Assembly (NCBI RefSeq): GCF_000590925.1
Contig: NZ_CP004372.1
Span: forward strand, 2,523,001-2,587,000
Reading direction: 5' to 3'
DNA: 64,000 nucleotides
From: Roseibacterium elongatum DSM 19469
GTDB taxonomy: Bacteria; Pseudomonadota; Alphaproteobacteria; Rhodobacterales; Rhodobacteraceae
The notes beneath the pieces were generated by a model that was given only the letters and a program-made list of their open reading frames with translations, ran no database searches and was not told where the DNA came from. Positions 50,719 through 61,775 of this stretch are shown here, one piece after another. The translations under genes were made by a program, and so were the position numbers. Position 1 is the stretch's first letter, and each line of letters begins with the position of its first letter.

Positions 50719-51531
50719 TTACCCCTCCTTGCGTTCGAGGCTCATGTCCGGGGCCTCGGGGTTCTTCATGCCGATGACATGGTAGCCGGCATCGACGTGG
50801 TGCGTTTCGCCCGTCACCGCGCTGGACAGGTCCGACAACAGGTAAAGGGCCGATTTGCCGACCTCGTCCTGCGTCACCGTGCGGCGCAGGGGCGCGTTGT
50901 TCTCGTTCCATTTCAGGATGTAGCGGAAATCGCCGATGCCGCTGGCCGCCAGCGTCTTGATCGTGCCGGCGCTGATGGCGTTGACGCGGATGCCGTCGCG
51001 GCCCAGGTCCTCGGCCAGATACATCACCGATGCTTCCAGCGCGGCCTTGGCCACGCCCATCACGTTGTAATGCGGCATGACCTTTTCCGCGCCGTAATAG
51101 GTCAGCGTCAGCAGGCTGCCGCCATTGGGCATGATCTTTTCGGCGCGCTGGCAGACGGCGGTGAAGGAATAGACCGAGATGTTCATGGTCATCGCGAAAT
51201 TCGCCGGGCTGGTCTCGACATAGCGCCCGCGCAGTTCGGACTTGTCCGAGAAGCCGATGGCATGCACCACGAAATCGAGGCTGCCCCATGTTTCCTTTAG
51301 CGTCTCGAACAGGGCGTCGAGGCTGTCCTCGTCGGCCACGTCGCAGGGGATCAGCAGGTCGCTGCCCAATTGGGCGGCCAGCGGTTTGACCCGCTTTAGC
51401 AACTGCTCGCCCTGGTAGGAAAAGGCCAGTTCGGCGCCCTCGGCGGCCAGGGCCTTGGCCACGCCCCAGGCGATGGACTTGTCATTTGCAAGGCCCATGA
51501 TCAGCCCGCGTTTGCCCGTCATAAGACCCAT
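50719..51531 (-). CDS. fabI: Enoyl-[acyl-carrier-protein] reductase FabI
   Basis: FabI performs the NADH-dependent last reduction of each fatty-acid elongation cycle and is the triclosan target. 270 residues, a short-chain dehydrogenase fold, with the glycine-rich [16 protein letters not shown] start, [26 protein letters not shown] carrying the catalytic Tyr-x6-Lys (seen as two motifs, [12 protein letters not shown] and MGVAKAALE), and the substrate-loop segment [16 protein letters not shown]. Start at ATG 51531. It is followed by gpt after three bases. Divergent from pdxH. Confidence 0.96.
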   Translation of the reverse strand: MGLMTGKRGLIMGLANDKSIAWGVAKALAAEGAELAFSYQGEQLLKRVKPLAAQLGSDLLIPCDVADEDSLDALFETLKETWGSLDFVVHAIGFSDKSELRGRYVETSPANFAMTMNISVYSFTAVCQRAEKIMPNGGSLLTLTYYGAEKVMPHYNVMGVAKAALEASVMYLAEDLGRDGIRVNAISAGTIKTLAASGIGDFRYILKWNENNAPLRRTVTQDEVGKSALYLLSDLSSAVTGETHHVDAGYHVIGMKNPEAPDMSLERKEG

Positions 51532-51689
51532 CGATGTCCCTCGTGTGTAGATCCATGCAGCCGTCGGGGGCCGGTGTAGGCCAAAGGGGTCAGGGCCGCA
51601 AGATTGGACAGGCCGGCATCTGACGACTTGCAGGCCGGACGCACATGGCTAGGTTTGCCCGCAGACCGGAGGAGTTTGGGGACCCTGTC

Positions 51690-52310
51690 ATGAGCGATCG
51701 AAACGGCCTTTTTGCGGGTGACGACCCGTTCCTCTTGGCGCGGGACTGGCTGGCCGAGGCCGAGGAGGCCGAAGTCAACGACCCCAACGCCATCGCCCTC
51801 GCCACCGTCGATGCGGAGGGTCTGCCGAATGTCCGGATGGTCCTGCTCAAGGAGATCGAGGCACCGGGTGGCGGCGACGGGGCATTTGTCTTCTACACCA
51901 ATTACCAAAGCGCCAAGGGGCGCGAACTCGACCAGTCGGGCAAGGCCGCCTTCGTGATGCATTGGAAAAGCCTGCGCCGCCAGATCCGCGTGCGCGGCCC
52001 GGTCGAGCGCGAAGAGGGGCCACAGGCCGATGCCTATTACGCGTCGAGATCGCTCAAGAGCCGGCTGGGGGCCTGGGCCTCGAAACAGTCGCAGCCCCTG
52101 TCGGGGCGCTCGGCCCTGATGGCCGAGGTGGCCCGCGTGACCGCCCAGAAGGGGACCAACCCGCAACGGCCGCCATTCTGGGGCGGGTTCCGCATCAGGC
52201 CGGTCGAGATCGAGTTCTGGGCCGACGGACCGTTCCGTCTGCACGACCGGTTTCAATGGCGCAGGGCCGGGCCCGGCAGCCCGTGGCAGGTGACCCGGCT
52301 CAATCCCTGA
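51690..52310 (+). CDS. pdxH: Pyridoxamine 5'-phosphate oxidase
   Basis: PdxH oxidises PNP or PMP to pyridoxal phosphate with FMN. 206 residues. Typical blocks are [83 protein letters not shown] and the C-terminal [15 protein letters not shown]. Start at ATG 51690. Divergent from fabI. Cytosolic. Length slightly below the E. coli enzyme (218). Confidence 0.96.
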   Translation: MSDRNGLFAGDDPFLLARDWLAEAEEAEVNDPNAIALATVDAEGLPNVRMVLLKEIEAPGGGDGAFVFYTNYQSAKGRELDQSGKAAFVMHWKSLRRQIRVRGPVEREEGPQADAYYASRSLKSRLGAWASKQSQPLSGRSALMAEVARVTAQKGTNPQRPPFWGGFRIRPVEIEFWADGPFRLHDRFQWRRAGPGSPWQVTRLNP

Positions 52311-52483
52311 AACGGTGGAATGGCCCGCGTTTCATTGCAAATCACACCGACTCGCGCCGCGCGAAAAAACCAGTCGCCTGAAATGGCGGGATATTTTTCG
52401 GTTGTCGCCTGTCCCGTTCACGACAATATCAAAGGTGGGACAGCAAACAGGCGGCTTTCGGGTCGAGTGAGGGGCGCGCCAAT

Positions 52484-52999
52484 ATGGCCGAAACGGAAAC
52501 GGGCGACGATATCGTCAAGGGCCGCGTGAAGTGGTTCGATGCAGGAAAGGGGTTCGGGTTCATCCTGTCGGACGACGGGGGGCCGGACATCTTGCTGCAT
52601 GCAAATGTACTAAGGAATTTCGGACAGGGATCGGTCGCCGAGGGCGCGGCGATCACGGTTCTGGCCAACGAGACGCCGCGCGGGCTGCAAGCCTACGAGG
52701 TGCTGGCCATAGAGCCGCCCGCACCCGATGCCGACGGGGGCGGTTTGGGCGCCGATCTGCCCGAGGCGCCGGCCGATGCGCCTTTCCTCGCGGCACGGGT
52801 GAAATGGTTCGACAAGGCCAAGGGCTTTGGCTTTGCCAATATCTTCGGCCAGCCCGAGGACGTGTTCATCCATGTCGAGATCTTGCGTCGACACGGTCTG
52901 TCCGATCTGCAGGCGGGTGAGGCGGTGGCGATGAAGGTCGTCGAAGGACCGCGTGGCAAATTGGCCGCCGAAGTGCGCAGCTGGGATTTCGTGACTTGA
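52484..52999 (+). CDS. Protein with two cold-shock domains
   Basis: 171 residues with two CSD folds: KGRVKWFDAGKGFGFILSDD (about 12-31) and ARVKWFDKAKGFGFANIFGQ (about 105-124), each with RNP1-type KGFGF; the linker is acidic. Such double-CSD proteins are typical of Rhodobacterales and probably act as RNA chaperones. The leader of about 170 bases before ATG 52484 is AT-richer than its surroundings and could be a cold-responsive 5' UTR, as in cspA; this is inference. It immediately precedes the DUF192 gene, with overlapping ends. Confidence 0.92.
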   Translation: MAETETGDDIVKGRVKWFDAGKGFGFILSDDGGPDILLHANVLRNFGQGSVAEGAAITVLANETPRGLQAYEVLAIEPPAPDADGGGLGADLPEAPADAPFLAARVKWFDKAKGFGFANIFGQPEDVFIHVEILRRHGLSDLQAGEAVAMKVVEGPRGKLAAEVRSWDFVT

Positions 53000-53483
53000 G
53001 ACACTGGCTCGGCATCTCGTCTGGCGCTTGCCGGTTGCTCTGACCTCGCCCGCAGGTCCGGTTGCGGCGGCCTGCAGCGACGACCGGGTCGAATTGCGGG
53101 GCGATTTCGGCACGGTCCGGTTTCGCGTCGCCGTGGCCGATGACCCGCGCGAACGGGCGCAGGGGCTTATGCATGTCCCCGAGATGCCGCGCATGGCGGG
53201 CATGCTCTTTGTTTACGAGCGGCCGCAATCCGTCAGTTTCTGGATGGCGAACACGCTGATCCCGCTCGACATGATCTTTTTCGACGAAACCGGTGTCGTG
53301 ACCCGCATCCACGAAAACGCCGTTCCGTTGGACCGGACGGGCATTCCCGGTGGCGACGGCGTTCAATACGTCCTCGAAATCAACGGCGGCATGGCCCGGC
53401 AACTGGGCATCGACGTGGGCGACACGTTTCGCCACCCGTCGGTGTCGGAAGATTTGGCCGTTTGGCCCTGTGAGGGCGAGTAG
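52996..53483 (+). CDS. DUF192 family exported protein, start uncertain
   Basis: The DUF192 core is clear: ERAQGLMHVPEMP, MLFVYERPQSVSFWMANTLIPLDMIF (read as two strands), IHENAVPLDRT and YVLEINGGMARQLGI. The open frame offers only TTG 53028 as a start, giving too short a signal. If TTG 52996 (overlapping the cold-shock gene stop) is used and one G is restored near 53010-53012, the N-terminus reads MRHWLGHLVWRLPVALT and SPAGPVAAAC, a good signal or lipoprotein-like sequence (162 residues). The Cys before SDDRVEL could be lipidated. Function of DUF192 is unknown; an archaeal/bacterial beta-barrel of this type is secreted. Confidence 0.75.
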
Positions 53484-53526
53484 GGGCTTGCCCTTGCCGC
53501 GTCCGCGCGGATAACAGGGCAGTCGT

Positions 53527-53603
53527 CGGGGCGTAGCGCAGCCTGGTAGCGCGTCTGTTTTGGGTACAGAAGGTCGTGAGTTCGAATCTCGCCGCCCCGA
53601 CCA
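53527..53603 (+). tRNA. tRNA-Pro (TGG)
   Basis: The acceptor CGGGGCG pairs with CGCCCCG; the anticodon arm TCTGT-TTTGGGT-ACAGA gives anticodon TGG (UGG); the T arm has GTTCGAAT; discriminator A and encoded CCA. It follows the DUF192 gene by 43 bases. Confidence 0.97.
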
Positions 53604-54191
53604 TGCCCCCAGCCTTCCCACAACATCTGGTATCTCGTTGGTCGCATCGGGTCGTGAGGCCGGCATTGCCTCTTTGTGCGTGACCTGATCGCAACATCTA
53701 GTGGTGTGGCATTGGCCATCGTCTCCGCGTTGCGAGACGGCCAAGCTGGGCGTCGTGCCGCATGCCACGCCTGGCCCGTTGCCTGAGCCGCGGGGCTTAT
53801 CCCTATCGTCCTTTGAGAAAATTCGCCGTTCTGCAACCGCAGCATGACGTTGCTGTGAATCACGCTGATTAGGGCGGTGCCGGAAAGGGGGCGGCAAAGC
53901 AAGCAAAAAAATAGCAGTGGATAGTCTTAAAAAGCCGTTGACGCTCTAGGTCCAACTACGTCAGTTTGTGTTTGTCGAGATCGGGGCCACTAGATATAGC
54001 GCCACTCGACAGGGGCAGAGGGTAAGCTCGCAACATGACATCGCCGATCACCAGCATCTGCGCCCCGGCGCGGAGCCGGGGTGGTCTGTGCGACGCCTGG
54101 CGGGGCCCCTGACGGATCGAAACACGACGGCCAGAGTGCTTCAAGACGCTGGCAGGCCGCACAGGGGAAACGAAGGGCGAAAGAGGCAGCC
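53604..54191. promoter_or_regulatory. 588-base nrdJ upstream region with a candidate NrdR box and a leader hairpin
   Basis: No gene is supported. CCACTAGATATAGCGCC (53987-54003) resembles the palindromic NrdR box (ACACTATATATAGTGT type), as expected before a ribonucleotide reductase; only one clear copy is seen, while NrdR sites usually come in pairs. A perfect hairpin CCCCGGC-GCGGA-GCCGGGG (54063-54081) lies in the probable leader. I looked for a cobalamin riboswitch, since NrdJ needs adenosylcobalamin, and did not find the B12 box. Confidence 0.35.
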
Positions 54192-57100
54192 ATGAAAATC
54201 GAACGCAGATTCACGCGCGCCGGTGCAGACGCATATGCCGAACTGGAATTCACGACCACCAGCTCGGAGATCCGCAATCCGAACGGGACGGTGGTGTTCC
54301 GCCTCGACGAGGTCGAAGTGCCCGCCGGCTGGAGCCAGGTCGCCTCGGACGTCATCGCGCAAAAGTATTTCCGCAAGGCCGGCGTGCCCGCACGTCTGAA
54401 GCCGGTGAAGGAAAAGCGCGTGCCCGATTTCCTGTGGCGCCATGTGGCCGACGAAAAGGCGCTGGAGGAATTGCCGGAGGACCAGCGTTATGGCGGCGAG
54501 ACAAGCGCCAAGCAGGTCTTCCGGCGCCTGGCCGGGGCCTGGTGCTATTGGGGCTGGAAGGGTGGCTACTTCACCACCGAAGACGACGCCCGCGCCTATT
54601 TCGACGAAATGCAGCTGATGCTGGCGCGCCAGATGGCAGCACCCAACAGCCCGCAATGGTTCAACACCGGCCTGCACTGGGCCTATGGCATCGATGGCCC
54701 GGCGCAGGGCCACTACTATGTGGACTACAAGACCGGCAAGCTGACGAAATCGACCTCGTCCTACGAGCATCCGCAGCCGCATGCCTGTTTCATTCAGGGC
54801 GTGCAGGACGATCTGGTGAACGAGGGCGGCATCATGGACCTGTGGGTCCGCGAAGCGCGTCTGTTCAAATATGGCTCGGGCACCGGCACGAACTTCAGCC
54901 ACCTGCGCGGCGAGGGCGAGAGCCTGTCGGGCGGCGGCAAGTCGTCGGGCCTGATGGGCTTTCTCAAGATCGGTGACCGCGCAGCGGGCGCGATCAAGTC
55001 GGGCGGCACCACGCGCCGCGCGGCGAAAATGGTCATCGTCGATGCCGACCACCCCGATATCGAGGAATTCATCGAATGGAAGGTGGTCGAAGAGCAGAAG
55101 GTCGCCAGCCTCGTGGCCGGGTCCAAGGCGCATGAGAAAACGCTCAACGGCATTTTCACCGCGATCCGCGAATGGGATGGCAGCCTCGAGGATGCGGTCG
55201 ATCCGGCCAAGAACGACACGCTGAAAAAGGCCGTCCGCACCGCCAAGCAGGCCAGCGTGCCGGAAACCTACATCAAGCGCGTGCTGGACTACGCCAAGCA
55301 GGGCTATACCTCGATCGAGTTTCCGACCTACGACACCGATTGGGACAGCGAGGCTTACAGCTCCGTCTCGGGGCAGAACTCGAACAACTCGATCCGCGTC
55401 ACTGATGCGTTCCTCAAGGCCGTCGAAAACGACGAGGACTGGCACCTGACGAACCGTGTCGATGGCTCGGTCGCCAAGACGGTCAAGGCGCGCGATCTGT
55501 GGGACAAGGTGGGCCATGCCGCCTGGGCCTGTGCCGACCCCGGCATCCAGTTTCACGACACGGTCAACGCCTGGCATACCTGCCCGGCCGATGGCGAGAT
55601 CCGCGGCTCGAACCCGTGCTCGGAATACATGTTCCTGGACGACACGGCCTGTAACCTCGCGTCGATGAACCTGCTGACCTTCTACTCGGGCGGCCAGTTC
55701 GATGCCGAAAGCTACATCCACGCCAGCCGTCTGTGGACGCTCACGTTGGAGATCAGCGTGATGATGGCGCAGTTCCCGTCCAAGGAGATCGCGCAACTCA
55801 GCTACGATTACCGCACGCTGGGTCTGGGCTATGCCAATATCGGCGGTCTCTTGATGAACATGGGGCTGAGCTATGACAGCCCCGAAGGCCGCGCGCTGTG
55901 CGGGGCGTTGACCGCGATCATGACCGGCGTGTCCTACGCGACCTCGGCCGAGATCGCCTCGGAACTGGGGGCGTTTCCGGGCTATGCCAACAATCGCGAG
56001 CATATGCTGCGCGTCATCCGCAACCACCGCGCCGCCGCCTATGGCAAGACCGAGGGCTACGAGGGGCTGAACGTGAACCCCGTCGCGCTGGATCATGGCA
56101 ATTGCCCCGACCAGCGCCTGATCGACCTGGCCAAGCAGGCCTGGGACGAGGCGCTGACCCTCGGCGAAAGCCACGGCTTCCGCAACGCGCAGGCCACGGT
56201 TCTGGCCCCCACGGGCACCATCGGCCTGGTCATGGATTGCGACACCACCGGGGTCGAGCCCGATTTCGCCCTTGTGAAGTTCAAGAAGCTGGCCGGCGGC
56301 GGCTATTTCAAGATCATCAACCGCTCGTGCCCGCCGCGTTGGAAAAGCTGGGCTACTCCTCGAGCCAGATCGAGGAAATCATCAGCTACGCCGTGGGGCA
56401 GGCACCATCGGCAACGCGCCCGGCATCAACCACACGGCGCTGATCGGCCATGGCTTTGGCGCGAAAGAGATCGAGAAGATCGAGGCCGCGCTGCCCTCGG
56501 CCTTCGATATCCGCTTCGTCTTCAACCAGTGGACCCTGGGCGAAGAGTTCTGCACCCAGACCCTTGGGATCCCGGCCGAAAAGCTGAACGATCCCACCTT
56601 CGACATGCTGCGGCATCTGGGCTTTTCCAAGCCCGAGGTCGAGGCTGCGAACGACCATGTCTGTGGGACCATGACCCTGGAGGGGGCGCCTTTCCTCAAG
56701 GAAGAGCACTACTCGATCTTCGATTGTGCCAATCCCTGCGGGAAAAAGGGCAAGCGCTATCTCAGCGTCGAAAGTCACATTCGCATGATGGCCGCCGCGC
56801 AATCCTTCATCTCGGGCGCGATCTCCAAGACGATCAACATGGCCAACCACGCCTCGATCGAGGATTGCCAGAAGGCTTACGAGTTGTCCTGGTCGCTGGG
56901 GGTGAAGGCCAACGCGCTCTACCGTGACGGTTCGAAACTGTCGCAGCCGCTGGCCGCCGCCCTGGTCGAGGATGACGACGAGGCCGCCGAGGTGCTGGAA
57001 AGCGGAACTCCGCAGGAAAAGGCGCAGGTGCTGGCCGAAAAGGTGATCGAGAAGGTCATCGTCAAGGAAATCGTCCGCTCGAGCCGGGAAAAGATGCCCG

Positions 57101-57864
57101 AGCGTCGCAAGGGCTATACGCAAAAGGCCATCGTGGGCGGTCACAAGGTCTATCTGCGCACCGGCGAATACCAGGATGGCAGCCTGGGCGAGATCTTCAT
57201 CGACATGCACAAGGAAGGTGCCGGCTTCCGCGCGATGATGAACAACTTCGCCATCGCCGTGTCGGTGGGCCTGCAATACGGTGTGCCGCTCGAGGAATTC
57301 GTCGATGCCTTCACCTTCACCAAGTTCGAACCCTCGGGGATGGTGCAGGGCAACGACTCGATCAAGAACGCGACGTCGATCCTCGACTACATCTTCCGCG
57401 AACTGGCGGTCAGCTATCTGGACCGCACGGACCTCGCCCATGTCGCGCCCGAAGGCACCACCTTCGACGATCTGGGCCGCGGCGTGGAAGAAGGCGTGTC
57501 CAACGTGCAGGAGCTGAGCGAAAGCGCGGCCACCAAATCGCTGGAAGTGCTCAAGCAGATCAGCTCGACCGGGTATCTGCGCAAACGCCTGCCCACGGAT
57601 TTCACCGTGCTGCAGGGCGGGGTCGATCCGATGGCCACGCTCGAGACGCTGGTGCCCGAAACCAAGGGCGGGGGCGGCACCATCGCCGCGGTCGCCGCGA
57701 CCACGGCGGTCGCGACCGGGACCGTGGGCATGGATGCCCGCGCCAAGGCCAAGATGCAGGGCTACGAGGGCGAGGCCTGCGGCGAGTGCGGAAACTACAC
57801 GCTGGTGCGCAACGGCACCTGCATGAAGTGCAATACCTGCGGCGCGACGAGCGGGTGTAGCTGA
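54192..57864 (+). CDS. nrdJ: Class II ribonucleoside-diphosphate reductase NrdJ, twice frameshifted
   Basis: NrdJ reduces ribonucleotides to deoxyribonucleotides with adenosylcobalamin and works with or without oxygen. ATG 54192 follows AAGAGG. Catalytic landmarks: [20 protein letters not shown] (first active-site Cys), [37 protein letters not shown] (Cys and Glu of the radical site), [20 protein letters not shown], and a C-terminal zinc-type end [15 protein letters not shown] and [14 protein letters not shown] (redox Cys). Two missing G residues, at 56327 and 56401-56402, put the segments in three frames. Restored length is 1224 residues, normal for alphaproteobacterial NrdJ. As the likely sole reductase here it is almost certainly intact in the organism. 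Confidence 0.95.
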
Positions 57865-58266
57865 AGGGATCGGGCCGGGCGCCCCCGTGGTGCCCGGCCT
57901 GCAAGCGGGGTGGGACTCCGCAGGATATCTTCCGGATTTCCGCTCTGTCCCACGCCGCAGGGTTTCCCAAGGGAAACCCGCGAGTTCCGGGGCGGGTGCG
58001 CTCGCCCCTGACGCGGATCAGGCCGCAGGCAGAACACTTCGGGCAGTAAATATCAGAGCCTGATCAGCGAACCTGGGGGAGCCTCGTGCTCCCCCTTTTT
58101 CTTTTTGAAACGGTCAAGTCGACCCGGCGTGGCGGGCCAGAATTCGTTGCGGAATTCGACCTGATCAGCGACCTTTGGGGGGTGCCATCTGCCCGCATCA
58201 TTCTTATGCAAGATGTTTCTGCAAAAGGGCCATGCGGCCACGTTGGCCCACAGATCTTGTAAAAGA
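57865..58266. other. 402-base gap after nrdJ
   Basis: No supported gene. A frame starting with GTG 58086 (58 residues, ending TAA at 58262) contains FDLISDLWGVPSARIILMQD, but its start lies inside a terminator and it lacks a ribosome-binding site, so I do not call it. CTGATCAGCGA occurs twice (near 58069 and 58162), a short direct repeat. Otherwise I see nothing but the terminator at 58075. Confidence 0.4.
58075..58107 (+). terminator. Rho-independent terminator downstream of nrdJ
   Basis: GGGGGAG (58075-58081) pairs with CTCCCCC (58089-58095) around CCTCGTG, followed by T5, C and T5. It lies about 210 bases after the nrdJ stop and probably ends that transcript. Confidence 0.75.
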
Positions 58267-58478
58267 TTAGGTGTCGCGCCCTCGATCCTTGTCGTCGCGG
58301 ACACGCACCCGCGCCCTGTTGCGCCAGAGCATCGCCCCCCCGCGATGGCCACCATCGCGCCCAGCATGGCCAGGTGGTCGAGCGCCAGCCAATGCGCAGG
58401 ACCGTCCGCGTGGCCGGGATGGGCCAGGGCAGGGCCGGCCAGGGCGATCAGGGCAGCGGTCGGGATGATACGGGTCAT
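58267..58478 (-). CDS. Small exported His-rich protein, frameshifted
   Basis: From ATG 58478, a signal peptide (TRIIPTAALIALAGPALA) is followed by HPGHADGPAHWLALDH, a His-rich stretch that could bind metal, then a membrane segment LAMLGAMVAIAGG. A G7 run at 58335-58341 breaks the frame; adding one G gives GAMLWRNRARVRVRDDKDRG and a stop at 58267, 70 residues in all. Small proteins with HPGH after the signal peptide and one membrane helix with a basic C-terminus are common near ribonucleotide reductase or ubiquinone genes in roseobacters, as far as I recall. Function unknown. Confidence 0.65.
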
Positions 58479-58605
58479 GGGGCCTCCGGGGATTGCAGGG
58501 ATGGCCTCATGACAGCAAAACGCGCGCCCAGGGGAAAGCCTGCGCGCGCGCGGTGCGGCACCAATCGCCGCAAATGGCGGATATCCCGGCCGTTTCGCCT
58601 AGCGA

Positions 58606-59526
58606 TTAGGCAGAGGGAACAAAGCGATACCCGTCGCCATCGCGCTCGGCCCGGCCGATCCCGCCATTCGGCAGGTGAAAGCCGATCATCGTCATGGCAT
58701 CCGTTGCGATCTGGTCCAACAATGCCGTGCGCGTCGCGGCCCCCATGGCGAGATCCTGATCCGAGCCCGAATGCCAGGATGGACGGGCAAAGGCGACATG
58801 GGGGTTGCCGATCGCATCGCCCACCACCATCAGCGCGTCGTTGCCATCGGCCATGACGAAACTCATATGCCCCGGCGTATGGCCCGGCGTCATCTGCGCG
58901 GACACGCCGGGCAGCACCTCGGCCCCGTCGGAGAACAGGGTCATGTTGCCCGCCATCATCTCAAGCCGGCGCTTGGCGCCCACGGCAAAGCTGGCGCGTT
59001 CCTCGCCGATGCTGTTCACGGTGGCGTCGTCCATCCAATAGGCATGCTCGACCTCGCCCATCATGTGCTCGGCGTTGTAGAACAACGGCTCGTCGAAATC
59101 GTCGAGCATGCCCCAGATGTGATCGGGGTGTCCATGGGTGACGACGACATGTGTCACATCCAGGGGGTCGATCCCTGCGGCGGCCAGCGCATCGCCCAAC
59201 TGCCCCGCGCTGTCCTGAAAGGCAAAGCCCGCGCCGCAATCGAACAGCACGATATTGTCGCCGTGACGCAGCAAGGTGACGTTGCAGGGTGGTGTCAGGG
59301 GCTGATCGGGTGCGATGTCGAAGGGGGCCAGCACGCCGGCAAGGTCGTCCTGCGGCATGGGGCCAAAGATGAACTCGGCGGGCAGCATCAGGTTGCCGTC
59401 GCTGAGCGTCGTCACCTCCATCCCGCCGATCGTGGCCGTGGTCTGGGTCCAGCCACGGCGGGGCAGGGTCAAACTGGCCGCCGCCGCCGCCGAGGTTGCC
59501 AGGAATGCGCGTTTGGTAAGTGTCAT
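58606..59526 (-). CDS. Metallo-beta-lactamase-fold hydrolase, exported
   Basis: 306 residues from ATG 59526. The N-terminus (TLTKRAFLATSAAAAASLTL) is a signal sequence with a KR rather than RR pair. Zinc ligands: VVTHGHPDHIWG (HxHxDH), GHTPGHMSF (His), GDAIGNPHV (bridging Asp) and GFHLP (His). This is the quorum-quenching-lactonase or alkylsulfatase-like layout (PF00753), but I see no feature assigning a substrate; it is not a resistance beta-lactamase on this evidence. Standing alone, convergent with nothing, on the same strand as the ABC operon downstream of it. Confidence 0.88.
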   Translation of the reverse strand: MTLTKRAFLATSAAAAASLTLPRRGWTQTTATIGGMEVTTLSDGNLMLPAEFIFGPMPQDDLAGVLAPFDIAPDQPLTPPCNVTLLRHGDNIVLFDCGAGFAFQDSAGQLGDALAAAGIDPLDVTHVVVTHGHPDHIWGMLDDFDEPLFYNAEHMMGEVEHAYWMDDATVNSIGEERASFAVGAKRRLEMMAGNMTLFSDGAEVLPGVSAQMTPGHTPGHMSFVMADGNDALMVVGDAIGNPHVAFARPSWHSGSDQDLAMGAATRTALLDQIATDAMTMIGFHLPNGGIGRAERDGDGYRFVPSA

Positions 59527-59657
59527 TGTCGTCCTCCCTATGGGGCCAAGGGTAACCCGGAGGAACACATTCAAAAAGGGGGATATTTTGCGTCGTCAAA
59601 AACTGCACCGGCGCAGGTCCCCCACGCCGGTGCCGGTTGGCCCCTCGACAGGTGTCT

Positions 59658-61771
59658 CTAGTCGTCGGTCACGACGATCACCGGCTCCATCCGTTGCAGG
59701 ATGTCGTCGGCCAGATGACACTTGATTTCATGCCCTTCGGCCAAGCGCTTCATCGGCGGCACCTCGGTCTCGCAAAGGTTGCCGGGCACGTCGGATTTCC
59801 ACTTGCACCGCGTCTGGAACGGACAGCCCGAGGGCGGGTTCATGGCCGATGGAATGTCGCCTTCAAGCACGATGTGCTTTTTCTCGACCGATGTATCGGC
59901 GATGGGGACGGCCGACAGCAGCGCCTCGGTATAGGGGTGGTAGGGCGGGGCAAAGACCTGTGCCGTGTCGCCGATCTCGACCACATGGCCCAGATACATG
60001 ACCATTACCCGGTCGCTGAGATACCGCACGATGCTGAGATCATGGCTGATGAACAGCAGCGTCGTCTTCTCGCGGCGCTGGATCTCCATCAACAGGTCGG
60101 TGACGGCGGCCTGCACAGACACGTCCAGCGCCGAGACGGGTTCATCCGCCACGACGATGCGTGCGCCCCCGGCAAAGGCGCGGGCGATGCCCACGCGCTG
60201 TTTCTGCCCGCCCGAGAGTTGCCGGGGCATGCGATCGGCAAAGGCACGCGGCAGTTTCACGAGGTCGAGCAGATCCAGCATCTTTTCGCGCCGTTCGGCA
60301 TCGGTCTTGCCGATCCCGAAGACCTCGAGCGCGCGCATGATCTGACGGCCCACCGTCATCGACGGGTTGAGCGTGTCGAACGGGTTCTGGAACACCATCT
60401 GCACCGACGAGATCGTGCGCGTGTCGCGGTTCTGGATCTCGATGTCCTCGATATTCCTGTTGTCCAGAAGGACCTGCCCCTCGGTCGCGGTTTCCAGCCC
60501 CATCAGAACCTTGGCGAGCGTGGACTTGCCGCAGCCGCTTTCGCCGACGATGGCCAGTGTCTCGGATTCGCGCGCTTCGAAACTGATCGTCTCGTTGGCC
60601 TTGACCACCTTCTTGTCGCCGCCGCTGAACAGGGCGCTGGCGGCCACCTCGTAGTATTTCTTGAGGTTCTCGACCTTCAGGACGGTGTCGCCGACCTCGG
60701 CCTTTTCGGTCGTTTCGGCCACATCCGGCGGCGCGCTCCAGTCGATCTCCTGAAACCGCAGGCAGCGCGTGTTGTGGCGGTCATTGCCGGGCACACGGGC
60801 CATCGGGATCTCGCCCACGTTGCAGCGCCCCTCTTCGAAGTAATTGCATCGCGGCCCGAAATTACAGCCGGGCGGGCGTTCATGGGGCAGGGGGAAATTG
60901 CCGGGGATCGCGACCAGCGGGCGCGCGTTCTTGTCGGCACCCGGCAGCGGGATCGAGCGGAACAGCGCCTGCGTGTAGGGGTGCTGCATCTCGTCGAACA
61001 CATCTTCGATCGAGCCTGTCTCGACCGCCTCGCCGGAATACATCACGCACAGCCGGTCGCAGGTTTCCAGCACGAGACCCAGATTATGCGAGATGAACAG
61101 CATCGAGGTGCCGTATTTCTCGCCCAGACCCTTCACCAGATCCACGATCCCGGCCTCGACCGTCACGTCCAGCGCGGTGGTCGGCTCGTCCAGAATCAGA
61201 AGCGACGGTTTCGACATCAACGCCATGGCGATGACGATGCGCTGTTGCTGGCCGCCCGACAGTTGGTGGGGGTAGCTGCGCAGCATCCGCTCGGGGTCGG
61301 GCAGGCGCACGTCCTGGACGACCTCGAGCGCCATCTGGTAGGCCTCGGCCTCGGATTTGCCCTCGTGGATCATGGGCACTTCCATCAGCTGCTTGCCGAT
61401 GCGCATGGCCGGGTTCAGCGACGCCATCGGCTCCTGGTAGATCATAGCGATCTGCGAGCCGCGGATGGCGCGCAACTCCTCCTGGCTCATCTCGTTCAGG
61501 TCGCGTCCCTTGAACTTGATCGTGCCGCCAACGACGCGGCCGTTCACGCCAAGGTCCTGCATCACGCCGAGCGCGACCGTGGATTTGCCGCAGCCGGATT
61601 CGCCCACGAGGCCCATGGCCTCGCCCGGCATGACCTTGCAGGAAAAATCCATCACCGCAGGATTTCACGCAGCCGGGTGAAGAACGAGATCGAGAGGTTC
61701 TCGATTTCCAGGATCGGCCCGTCATAGCGGTCGGGCAGAACTGCGGCGGCATCGGGGGATTGATCGAGCAT
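59658..61771 (-). CDS. Peptide-type ABC transporter, fused double ATPase, frameshifted near the start
   Basis: A tandem DppD-DppF fusion that powers uptake by the two permeases upstream. From ATG 61771, QSPDAAAVLPDRYDGPILEI and ENLSISFFTRLREI lead into a break at GG 61660-61661 (plus strand); one restored C gives PAVMDFSCKVMPGEAMG. First ATPase (about 20-330): Walker A GESGCGKSTVA, signature LSGGQQQR, Walker B LLILDEPTTALD. Second (about 355-700): GESGCGKSTLA, LSGGQKQR, IVVADEPVSALD. Each ends with an oligopeptide-type Cys-containing tail (CNFGPRCNYFEEGRC; CPFQTRCKW). 704 residues. No substrate-binding gene is in the window. Confidence 0.93.
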
Positions 61772-61775
61772 GGCG

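Noticed and set aside
53604..54191. Cobalamin riboswitch upstream of nrdJ
   Set aside because: The hallmark B12-box and GGGAA...GCCACTG elements are not present; only a GC hairpin and a possible NrdR site are seen.
54192..57864. nrdJ as a pseudogene or as two genes
   Set aside because: Two single missing G residues fully restore a standard NrdJ of 1224 residues with all motifs; the same type of error occurs in many neighbours.
58086..58262. 58-residue frame convergent with the small His-rich gene
   Set aside because: Its start lies inside a rho-independent terminator and has no ribosome-binding site; no family recognised.
58606..59526. Antibiotic-resistance beta-lactamase
   Set aside because: The fold is metallo-beta-lactamase but motif spacing and context fit the broad hydrolase superfamily; nothing indicates beta-lactam activity.
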